A DNA stretch of 13,467 nucleotides from Desulfobacteraceae bacterium (GTDB taxonomy: Bacteria; Desulfobacterota; Desulfobacteria; Desulfobacterales; Desulfobacteraceae). The DNA is taken from NCBI GenBank assembly GCA_011390435.1, contig JAABSK010000051.1, positions 1 to 13,467 on the forward strand, read 5' to 3'. The notes beneath the pieces are model-generated. The model saw nothing but the letters and a program-made list of their open reading frames with translations. It made no database searches and had not been told where the DNA came from. This document shows positions 6,931 through 13,467 of the stretch, one piece after another; the first letter of the stretch is position 1, and each line of letters begins with the position of its first letter. Both the position numbers and the translations under genes were made by a program.

Positions 6931-8346
6931 ATCAAAGGGTTTGTTATTGGTGCCACCGGAAGTGGAACCGGAAAAACCACCATCACGCTGGCCATTCTGG
7001 CGTACCTTTCCCGAAACGGCTATCAGGTCGCTCCGTTCAAGGTTGGTCCGGACTTTATTGACCCGGGCCACCATGAACAGGTTTCCGGTTTCACCAGTTA
7101 TAATCTGGACTCGTGGATGCTTTCCCGCGAATATAACCAGGCGCTGTTTTATCGCAACACCCGGCAGGCGGATATTGCAGTGGTCGAGGGTGTTATGGGG
7201 CTGTTTGACGGCTATGACGGATGCTCGGAGGCTGGTTCCACTGCCCAGATGGCCAAGTGGCTGAACCTGCCGGTGGTGCTGGTGGTCTCTGCCAAAGGAA
7301 AGGCCAGGAGCGCTGCTGCCATTGTAAAGGGATTTGAAACCTTTGATCCTGATGTGAACATTGCCGGCGTGATCTTCAGCCAGACCGGCAGTCCCCGCCA
7401 CTATGACTATCTGAAACGTGCCGTCGAACAAAACTGCCGGACAAAATGTCTGGGATGTATGCCCAGAAATGAAGCGGTTGTTTTGCCGGAACGCCACCTT
7501 GGACTGGTGACTGCCCGGGAGATGGCAATCAGCCCGCAGATGAAAGATGTGATGTCAACCCTGGTGGAAGATCATCTTGACATTCCAGGATTGATCCAGT
7601 GCCTTTCTCCCCTGGATCCTGTCCGGGTTGACCTGCTGGAGCCCACTGGCCCGGCAGCTGCTGCCCCGGCTGCTTTGCCGGTGATTGCCGTGGCAAAAGA
7701 TCCGGCTTTTTGTTTTTATTACCCGGACAACCTGGCATTGTTAAAACAATTTGGCGCCACAATTGTTGAATTTTCTCCCCTGGCAGATGATCAGCTTCCT
7801 GAGGGAATTGACGGAATCTATCTGGGGGGCGGGTATCCAGAGGTGTTTGCCCGGCAGTTGTCTGAAAACACCGGTCTGCTGTCCCAGATCAAGACATGCA
7901 GCACCATGGGGATGCCCATTTATGGAGAATGCGGCGGGTTCATGGTGTTATGCCGGGACCTGTTCACCATGGATGATGCCCAACCATTTTCCATGGCCGG
8001 GTGTTTTGATTTTCAGGTATCCATGTCCAGGGGCCTGAGATCCCTGGGATACCGGGAAGTCACCCTGATACAGGACACCATTATCGGCAGAAAAGGGACA
8101 ATGATCCGGGGGCATGAATTTCATTATTCCGCACTTAACGATCCTTCAGACCCAGAGCCGGGCGTTTACCAGACAGCTTCCAGGGCCGGTCAGACCATTA
8201 CCTTGAAAGGGTACCAGGTCAACAACACGCTGGGCAGCTATCTTCATGTCCATTTTGGCAGCAACCCGGACTGTGCCCGGCAGCTGGTGGCGGCCTGCCG
8301 TGCGTTTAAGGAACAAAAGCAGATCCATGGCATCCCGAACACTTAA
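6931..8346 (+). CDS. cbiA: Cobyrinate a,c-diamide synthase
   Basis: About 471 aa if begun at 6931. The N-terminal dethiobiotin-synthetase-like ATPase domain opens KGFVIGATGSGTGKTT (P-loop) and continues with FKVGPDFIDPGHH and AVVEGVMGLFDGYDG. The C-terminal class I glutaminase-like domain has LGGGYPEVFA, the nucleophile Cys334 in YGECGGFMVLC, and GHEFHYS. The enzyme uses ATP and glutamine to amidate the a and c side chains of (cobalt-)cobyrinate. The first normal start codon, ATG 7117, would delete 62 residues including the ATP site, so the true start must lie upstream; ATC 6931 fits the GGAGG spacing best and ATT 6928 is the alternative. The gene follows cbiC by 15 nt and overlaps cbiD by 20 nt, suggesting translational coupling. 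Function is firm; the start is not. Confidence 0.9.
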   Translation: MKGFVIGATGSGTGKTTITLAILAYLSRNGYQVAPFKVGPDFIDPGHHEQVSGFTSYNLDSWMLSREYNQALFYRNTRQADIAVVEGVMGLFDGYDGCSEAGSTAQMAKWLNLPVVLVVSAKGKARSAAAIVKGFETFDPDVNIAGVIFSQTGSPRHYDYLKRAVEQNCRTKCLGCMPRNEAVVLPERHLGLVTAREMAISPQMKDVMSTLVEDHLDIPGLIQCLSPLDPVRVDLLEPTGPAAAAPAALPVIAVAKDPAFCFYYPDNLALLKQFGATIVEFSPLADDQLPEGIDGIYLGGGYPEVFARQLSENTGLLSQIKTCSTMGMPIYGECGGFMVLCRDLFTMDDAQPFSMAGCFDFQVSMSRGLRSLGYREVTLIQDTIIGRKGTMIRGHEFHYSALNDPSDPEPGVYQTASRAGQTITLKGYQVNNTLGSYLHVHFGSNPDCARQLVAACRAFKEQKQIHGIPNT

Positions 8347-9421
8347 AAAAGGATTTACAACCGGTGCGGCCGCTGCTGCCGCTGCAAAAGCCGCCTTGAT
8401 TTCGCTGTTTTCATCTCCTGTTCAAACCGTGGAGATCTGTTTTTTAACCGGAGAAAAAAAACAGATCCCTGTTTTTTCCGTCAGCCGGATATCTGAAACC
8501 AGTTGTGAAGCGCTGGTAATCAAAGATGCCGGGGATGATCCGGACATTACCCACAACGCCCGGATTGGTGCGCGGGTAACCGTATCAGATGCGCCTTGTT
8601 TCCGTATCCAGATCAAAGGCGGCAGAGGCGTGGGCCGGATCACCAAGCCCGGCCTGGAGCTGCCTGTGGGTGAGCCGGCCATCAACCCAGGACCCAGACA
8701 GATGATCCAGAACGAAATCACCGCAGTTGCCAGGGAATTACAGATGGGTTCCAGACAGGTGGAAGTTGTGGTGTTTGTGCCGGACGGTGAAACCCTTGCG
8801 AAAAAAACACTGAACAAGCGGCTTGGCATTTTGGGCGGGATTTCCATCCTGGGCACCACCGGCATTGTCACACCCATGTCCCATGACGCCTATATTGCCA
8901 CCATAAAATCCAGTATTGCCGTGGCTGCTGCTGCCGGAACAGGCACCCTGGTGTTTACCACGGGTCGGCGCAGTGAACGCTTTGCCATGGCCAGTCTTCC
9001 TGACGTGAATGAAACCGCTTTTATCCAGACCGGAGATTTTTTCAAGGCTGCGCTGGAAGCGGCGGCAGCCACGCCAGGAATTCAGTCTGTTGTTTACGCC
9101 ATCTTTTTTGGCAAGGCAGTAAAAATGGCACTGGGATATGCCCACACCCATGCCGCCAAATCAGAACTGACTCTGAAAACCCTGTCGCAATGGGCAAAAC
9201 AGCTGACCGGCAGCCGTCTTCTTGAACAGCAGGTTGCAGCGGCAAATACCGCCAGGCATGCGTTTTCATATCTGTACCCGGAGTATCCAGCAGTGCTGGA
9301 GATGGTTGCCCGGAATGCAAAAATCAATGCCATGGCATTTTCCGGTCAGGCGCTTGAGATTTCGGTGATGATTTTTGATTTTAACGGTGGTATTGCTGTA
9401 AGTATAAATGAAACCGCCTGA
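8327..9421 (+). CDS. cbiD: Cobalt-precorrin-5B C1-methyltransferase
   Basis: From ATG 8327 the product is 364 aa, normal for CbiD. The N-terminus ASRTLKKGFTTGAAAAAAAKA carries the family's FTTG-Ala-rich start; later stretches include IKDAGDDPDITHNA, KGGRGVGRITKPGL, GEPAINPGPR, LGILGGISILGTTGIV and IFFGKAVKMALGYAHTHA. CbiD methylates C1 of the corrin ring in the anaerobic cobalamin pathway, which sets the pathway type for this cluster. The start overlaps the last 20 bp of cbiA; an AAGGAA site lies 13 nt upstream. A longer in-frame start at 8246 would add 27 residues with no family match and is rejected. Confidence 0.94.
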   Translation: MASRTLKKGFTTGAAAAAAAKAALISLFSSPVQTVEICFLTGEKKQIPVFSVSRISETSCEALVIKDAGDDPDITHNARIGARVTVSDAPCFRIQIKGGRGVGRITKPGLELPVGEPAINPGPRQMIQNEITAVARELQMGSRQVEVVVFVPDGETLAKKTLNKRLGILGGISILGTTGIVTPMSHDAYIATIKSSIAVAAAAGTGTLVFTTGRRSERFAMASLPDVNETAFIQTGDFFKAALEAAAATPGIQSVVYAIFFGKAVKMALGYAHTHAAKSELTLKTLSQWAKQLTGSRLLEQQVAAANTARHAFSYLYPEYPAVLEMVARNAKINAMAFSGQALEISVMIFDFNGGIAVSINETA

Positions 9422-9442
9422 GGGAGAACAGGAACCGATGTT

Positions 9443-10504
9443 ATGAAAAAACAACGATCTGATGCGCAGACCATTTTAAAGCGACTGGGACGCATGTCTG
9501 ATTTTTTATCAGACCTGGATTCAGGTGCCGGAACAGATGAGAGTTTCCGTATTCCGCTTGAAATCATTCAAAAAAATATGCTGTTTACGGCAAGTGTGCT
9601 CTACAGGGTCTCGAATGTCATTGAAAACCGGTTGATTCTGGAGGTTGTCAAAACCCTTGATCCGGAGGGCCGGCGCCCTGATTTAAAGGAAGGGCGGATC
9701 ATCCGGCTGTTTCTTGACAGCCGGGACCATCAGTATCTTAATGAAGTCAAGGCATTTCTCACCCGGAAAGTCTCCTGCGCGAACATCCCCGGCACTGGCT
9801 GTGATATCATCGGATATGTGTATCTGCCGGAGGATCTGGGAGGCGCCTATCTGTTCGGCGGCGATTTTTATGGAAAAGAGGCGGCTGTTAAAGATTATGA
9901 AGTGGCCAGCATCGGCATCATGTGTAATTTTTTAAGCGCCATTCTTTTAAAGACCCGGTTCAAGCGCCAGGCAGAATATGATCATCTCACCGGCCTGTTC
10001 AACAGTGCAAAAATCAAGCAGAAACTGGCCCACATCATCAAACGGTTTGAAAGAAAACCCTCTGCAAGTGCCTGTATTGCCTTGGGCGACATTGATTTTT
10101 TCAAGTCGGTCAATGATACCTTCGGCCACATTCAAGGGGATCTGGTTCTGAAAACCATTGGCAAAATGCTGTCAGAATCACTGAGAGGCGTGTTTGATGT
10201 TGCCGGACGGTATGGCGGTGAAGAATTTTTACTGATTTTTGATGAAACCGATGAAAACGATACCGTCCGGATTGTGGAACGGCTGCGAAAACTGATTGCC
10301 CGGACACCGTTTCAAAAAGTCGACAAAGATGGAAAATGGGTTGATAACGACCATTTAAACATCACCCTCTCTTTTGGCGTCTGCGCGTTTTCACCGGATA
10401 TTCAGACAGAATCCGACTGGATCGCCAGGGCAGATGTTGCACTGTATGAATCCAAAAAAACCGGACGAAATAAAACCAGCGTATTTAAAGACGAGGAAAC
10501 ATGA
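9443..10504 (+). CDS. Diguanylate cyclase with N-terminal GAF-like sensor domain
   Basis: The 353-aa soluble protein has a GAF-like region (about residues 40-170; MLFTASVLYRVSN, GYVYLPEDLGGAYLFGGDFYG) joined to a GGDEF domain (about 178-348). The metal Asp is D216 in GDIDFFKSVND and the signature is GGEEF at 258-262, an active variant, so c-di-GMP synthesis from two GTP is likely. The usual inhibitory RxxD five residues before the signature is spoiled: the text is RGVFDVAGRYGGEEF, with Arg one place too far, so classic product inhibition may be absent. No membrane helix is seen. AGGAA lies 8 nt before the ATG. The gene follows cbiD by 21 nt and its TGA overlaps the next ATG (ATGA), so it appears co-transcribed with the cobalamin genes without an evident functional link. 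Confidence 0.92.
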   Translation: MKKQRSDAQTILKRLGRMSDFLSDLDSGAGTDESFRIPLEIIQKNMLFTASVLYRVSNVIENRLILEVVKTLDPEGRRPDLKEGRIIRLFLDSRDHQYLNEVKAFLTRKVSCANIPGTGCDIIGYVYLPEDLGGAYLFGGDFYGKEAAVKDYEVASIGIMCNFLSAILLKTRFKRQAEYDHLTGLFNSAKIKQKLAHIIKRFERKPSASACIALGDIDFFKSVNDTFGHIQGDLVLKTIGKMLSESLRGVFDVAGRYGGEEFLLIFDETDENDTVRIVERLRKLIARTPFQKVDKDGKWVDNDHLNITLSFGVCAFSPDIQTESDWIARADVALYESKKTGRNKTSVFKDEET

Positions 10505-10980
10505 ATCTGACTCCCATCGGCGTGATCAAAACCCCGTTTGAACATCTTGACGGCATGCCCATCCAGCCGTCCGGTGCCATTGATACACAGGGCACCATTG
10601 TCCTGGACCCAGCGTATGCAGAAGGCCTGAATGATGTGGATGGATTTTCACATATTATCCTTTTGTATCTTTTTCATCAGTCAAAAGGATATGACCTGAT
10701 GGTAAAACCGTTTCTGGATGACCGGAAACGGGGCCTTTTTTCCACCCGCGCGCCGCGACGGCCCAACCCCATTGGTTTATCCATTGTCAGAGTGGTCAGG
10801 CGACAGGGGGCTGAATTAACGATACGAGATATTGATGTGCTGAACAACACCCCTTTGATCGATATCAAACCCTATGTGCCCCGGTTTGACATCAAAACAG
10901 TTACCCGGTCCGGCTGGCTGGAAACCACCCAGCACAAAGTGGGTTCCACACGCTCTGACAAGCGTTTTGTTGAACCATAA
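10501..10980 (+). CDS. TrmO-like (TsaA/YaeB family) tRNA t6A37 N6-methyltransferase
   Basis: The 159-aa protein has the TrmO beta-barrel signatures: LTPIGVIKTPF at the start, DVDGFSHIILLYLFH, the SAM-binding FSTRAPRRPNPIGLS (80-94) and NNTPLIDIKPYVPRFD (115-130). E. coli TrmO, which methylates t6A37 of tRNA-Thr with S-adenosylmethionine, has an extra C-terminal domain; this protein is the short single-domain form, so the exact substrate is less sure. Its ATG overlaps the TGA of the cyclase gene by 4 nt (ATGA), and GAGGA inside the cyclase gene serves as ribosome site. It ends only 18 bp from the convergent minus-strand gene, with no terminator visible between them. Confidence 0.87.
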   Translation: MNLTPIGVIKTPFEHLDGMPIQPSGAIDTQGTIVLDPAYAEGLNDVDGFSHIILLYLFHQSKGYDLMVKPFLDDRKRGLFSTRAPRRPNPIGLSIVRVVRRQGAELTIRDIDVLNNTPLIDIKPYVPRFDIKTVTRSGWLETTQHKVGSTRSDKRFVEP

Positions 10981-10998
10981 AGGGATCAGGAGCAAAGA

Positions 10999-11658
10999 CT
11001 AAACATCAGAACACAAGGCGAGCAGCTCGTCTGTGGATGAATAGGAGACCACCGCTGCTTTGGGAATGTGCGCGAAAAACCGGCAGGCCCTGTCATGGTT
11101 CTGTGCATCAGCCGTGTAGATGACGCGTTGAAAAGCCTTTTGAATCCTGGCAGATGCATGGGGAGCCATGGCAAGATTCAAATCCGGATGAATCACAACA
11201 CAGACCGGCCGGGTCATCTCCTGAAAGACCAGCAGGCCGTGCAGCGGGTTTTGAACCACCACAACCTTGGCTGTGGCGGCTTCCAGCACCAGGGTTGCGT
11301 CAGGGCTTCCCGGCACCACAAGGCTGCTGCCGGGATCAGCCGCCTGATATGAATGGATAAAAATCCCCTTCAATTGCTTTTCAACAATTACGGGAATCAC
11401 AATTCCCGGCGGAAGAAACAGTTTTTTTTCATGATCCAGGCACCGATCTCCCCAGTTTCGGGCCGGCCGATGCTGCCCGAATTTGTTCCATCCCAGCAGA
11501 TATGTTTTGATGCAGGCATGGTTGAGGCCGCAGGTAAATAAAAACGCCAAAGGATCTTCATTGTTTTTTCCCCACAGATGCCGGTGCGACCTTGTGACAA
11601 ACGCCATGGCCCGCTGGGTCCACAAGGTGTTATCTGTTCGGTTTACAGGCAGGGTCAT
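10999..11658 (-). CDS. Small degenerate Toprim/DNA-primase-like protein
   Basis: Starting at ATG 11658, the 219-aa product begins MTLPVNRTDNTLW. The layout resembles the second half of CHC2-zinc-finger/Toprim primase-like proteins: an N-terminal helical part (LLGWNKFGQHRPARNWG), a beta stretch (KKLFLPPGIVIPVI), then a Toprim-like fold (AKVVVVQNPLHGLLVFQ; RVIYTADAQNHD). In active Toprim domains the first strand ends in a catalytic Glu; here it is Gln136. The paired DxD is reduced to T182-A183-D184. No zinc-finger cysteines are present. It therefore looks unable to do Toprim chemistry and may bind nucleic acid or act structurally. It begins 4 nt after the stop of the exchanger-like gene, so the two form an operon. 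The same frame stays open upstream to 12090, but that part overlaps the exchanger gene and has no matching composition. Family call is from remembered pattern and is moderate. Confidence 0.6.
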   Translation of the reverse strand: MTLPVNRTDNTLWTQRAMAFVTRSHRHLWGKNNEDPLAFLFTCGLNHACIKTYLLGWNKFGQHRPARNWGDRCLDHEKKLFLPPGIVIPVIVEKQLKGIFIHSYQAADPGSSLVVPGSPDATLVLEAATAKVVVVQNPLHGLLVFQEMTRPVCVVIHPDLNLAMAPHASARIQKAFQRVIYTADAQNHDRACRFFAHIPKAAVVSYSSTDELLALCSDV

Positions 11659-11662
11659 GGTT

Positions 11663-12754
11663 TTATAAAACCTTTGTATAGCAAAAAAAGAGATATAATC
11701 CAGCCAGTGCTGCCCCGGCAATTCTGGGCAGCTGTTTGAAAAAGGCGGTGAAAAAAAAGTGGGCGGCAGACGCACTGATAATGATGAACAGAACCGTTTC
11801 AACCCCCGGAGGAACCGTGATCGGGGAAAACATGGCAAAAAGGCCGACACACAGCGGCAGACAGATATGACAATCGCCGATCTGGGAGGAATAGGCAATG
11901 TCTGACCGCTGAACAGCTGCATAGTAAACTGCCAGAAACGCATTTGGCAGCACCATGAGGATTCCGCTGAGGACACCCAGATGGGATTGAAAAAATGCTG
12001 TGTGACGGCTGTGACTGACCCATTGAAGCAGGCCGTCGATGCTGCTGAAAACACCCCAGGCGCATAAGCCGATGATCGCCATATCCACAATGATCCGTTT
12101 TTTGATTCGTTGGCCGGTGCGGGTGTTGTTTTTTAAAAGATCAAATATGTGAAACAGCTGCCAGAAAATAAAGATCGCCACCAGAAGCATGCCGTCAAAC
12201 CGGTCAATCCTGCCGTCTTTGGAAACAAACAGGGTGGATACGCTGAAAAAGACAAGGGCAAGAATGCTTAAAAGCAAAGACAGGTGATTGACCCTGGCGC
12301 TGATCTGCTGTTGCGGTGCTGTCTTGAAAAGGTTTAACCCCCATAGCAGGCAGGGAATTGCCAGGATAAGGGTCAAGTTGGTGAGATTGTTCACCAGGCA
12401 GTTTTCCAGAACCACGGCTCCGCTTTGGTGTGTCGTTAACATCAGATAGGCAAAACACAGATTGGGAAACCCGCTGAAATAAGGCATTACAAGCGTTCCG
12501 ACCAGGGTGCCTTCAAATCCGTTTTTTTCAACAGCGTTAAGCCGGTTGATCATTAAAAACGAGCTGAACAGAAAACACAGCAGCAGCTGCCACCAGCCGG
12601 GTGTGGTCAGTTGGTCGACAACAGACCAGAGCGGCGCAAGCCCTGTTACCCACTCGTACCACAGTGTCAGTTTCTGAACAATTGTTTCCACAGCCCAACC
12701 ATCCGACAAGGTTAAATGGTATAAATAAAAGATTGATCCGGTAAAATCAAGCAT
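11663..12754 (-). CDS. Cation-exchanger-like (CaCA-related) polytopic membrane protein
   Basis: A 363-aa product with roughly nine to ten hydrophobic segments and two similar halves. (Residue numbers count from the TTG at 12772; subtract 6 for the ATG chosen.) Segment one has MPYFSGFPNLCFAY then VVLENCLVNNLTNLTLIL (96-138); segment two has LSGILMVLPNAFLAVYY then SSQIGDCHICLPLCVG (268-310). Paired halves of this kind recall the alpha-repeats of Ca2+/cation antiporters, but the conserved Pro-Glu of those repeats is Pro-Asn in both halves (GFPN, VLPN), so ion choice or activity may differ. It heads a two-gene unit with the Toprim-like gene. The start is uncertain: ATG 12754 is chosen, the in-frame TTG 12772 would add six residues, and neither has a clear ribosome site. 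A TTGCG/CGCAA inverted repeat (12754-12772) lies over the start region. No clear promoter is seen in the A/T-rich gap shared with the rRNA operon. Confidence 0.65.
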   Translation of the reverse strand: MLDFTGSIFYLYHLTLSDGWAVETIVQKLTLWYEWVTGLAPLWSVVDQLTTPGWWQLLLCFLFSSFLMINRLNAVEKNGFEGTLVGTLVMPYFSGFPNLCFAYLMLTTHQSGAVVLENCLVNNLTNLTLILAIPCLLWGLNLFKTAPQQQISARVNHLSLLLSILALVFFSVSTLFVSKDGRIDRFDGMLLVAIFIFWQLFHIFDLLKNNTRTGQRIKKRIIVDMAIIGLCAWGVFSSIDGLLQWVSHSRHTAFFQSHLGVLSGILMVLPNAFLAVYYAAVQRSDIAYSSQIGDCHICLPLCVGLFAMFSPITVPPGVETVLFIIISASAAHFFFTAFFKQLPRIAGAALAGLYLFFCYTKVL

Positions 12755-12802
12755 TGCGTGAAAATAGCGCAATTAAATATGATATGAAATCAGGGAGATA
12801 TA

Positions 12803-12860
12803 AATTTTAAAAAAAATCTTAAAAAAAAGGTTTGACATCTGTTCGATTTTCATGCATTAT
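12803..12860 (+). promoter_or_regulatory. rRNA operon promoter with A/T-rich upstream element
   Basis: TTGACA (12832-12837) is perfect; after 17 bp comes CATTAT (12855-12860). Upstream, 12803-12830 holds two long A-tracts spaced about a helical turn apart, like an UP element that contacts the RNA polymerase alpha subunit. Transcription should begin near G12866/G12867, about 120 nt before 16S. Confidence 0.85.
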
Positions 12861-12868
12861 CTGCCGGT

Positions 12869-12911
12869 CTTCTCGAGAGACGGTTTGAGTGTCTTCGGGG
12901 AGTTTTTTTTT
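12869..12911 (+). terminator. Intrinsic-terminator-like hairpin at the 5' end of the rRNA leader
   Basis: Positions 12869-12881 pair with 12891-12902: 12 base pairs including two G-U pairs and one bulged G (12877), closed by a 9-nt loop. The stem is followed at once by nine Ts (12903-12911). It begins 2-3 nt after the predicted transcription start, so it belongs to the rRNA transcript itself. No plus-strand gene lies within 1.8 kb upstream that would need a terminator here. Confidence 0.6.
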
Positions 12912-12923
12912 GATCTTTGAAAA
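12911..12923 (+). promoter_or_regulatory. boxA-like antitermination element of the rRNA leader
   Basis: TGATCTTTGAAAA resembles the boxA of rRNA leaders (E. coli TGCTCTTTAACA), where NusB/NusE load to prevent early termination. Its place between promoter and 16S fits. It lies directly after the T-run of the leader hairpin, so it could protect the operon downstream but not that hairpin. Confidence 0.5.
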
Positions 12924-12987
12924 TTGGTCAGTGAGAAAATTAGAGCGGGTCTAAAACAAGACGAAAAAGAGTTTAGTAAGGGATTAT

Positions 12988-13467
<480 letters not shown>

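Noticed and set aside
8246..8326. Longer cbiD start
   Set aside because: It adds 27 residues lying within the end of cbiA with no resemblance to the family; CbiD normally begins just before the FTTG motif.
11659..12090. Upstream extension of the Toprim-like open frame
   Set aside because: It overlaps the membrane-protein gene in another frame, has Cys/Trp/Pro-rich composition typical of a shadow frame, and ATG 11658 right after the upstream stop is a better start.

Overview
The window is a stretch of Gram-negative bacterial chromosome ending in the first ~480 bases of a 16S rRNA gene. The 16S text (GAACGAGAAAGGGATTGC near its start, GAGGAATTTTGCGCAATGG further in), the anaerobic-type cobalamin genes and the overall gene style point to the Desulfobacterota, most likely the Desulfobacteraceae (Desulfobacula/Desulfotignum-like). 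That placement rests on my memory of these sequences, not on a search.

Layout. (1) 1-2114, minus strand: the N-terminal 704 codons of a CheB-CheR-PAS-coiled-coil fusion protein, cut by the left edge, with a strong sigma70-type promoter at 2171-2200. (2) 2283-3541, minus strand: a self-contained unit for a secreted DUF3494 (ice-binding-like) protein with a PEP-CTERM sorting tail. It has a near-perfect sigma54 promoter, TGGCAC-N5-TTGCA, repeated upstream sites about 150 bp away, a 24-bp palindrome in the predicted leader and a clean intrinsic terminator. (3) 3691-6201, plus strand: a hybrid sensor kinase with a periplasmic solute-binding-type sensor, one membrane helix, PAS, HisKA, HATPase and receiver domains. 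(4) 6295-10980, plus strand: a tight run of precorrin-8X methylmutase, cobyrinate a,c-diamide synthase, CbiD, a GAF-like/GGDEF diguanylate cyclase and a TrmO-like tRNA methyltransferase. Spacing is 21 bp or less, with two overlaps. (5) 10999-12754, minus strand: a two-gene unit of a cation-exchanger-like membrane protein followed 4 nt later by a small, catalytically degenerate Toprim/primase-like protein. (6) 12803 to the end, plus strand: an rRNA promoter (TTGACA-N17-CATTAT with A/T-rich upstream DNA), an intrinsic-terminator-like hairpin with nine Ts right at the predicted 5' end of the transcript, a boxA-like element, then 16S rRNA.

How the parts may work together. The three cobalamin genes belong to the corrin-ring pathway; no cobalamin riboswitch is visible before them. 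The cyclase and TrmO genes sit in the same transcription unit by spacing but have no obvious metabolic link to it. The PEP-CTERM gene looks controlled by a sigma54 activator encoded elsewhere, as is known for other PEP-CTERM systems; the exosortase and regulators are not in this window.

Most worth a second look: the terminator-like structure at the start of the rRNA leader, the sigma54/PEP-CTERM ice-binding-like gene with its upstream sites, the cobyrinate synthase gene that lacks any ATG/GTG/TTG start before its P-loop, and the exchanger/degenerate-Toprim pair.
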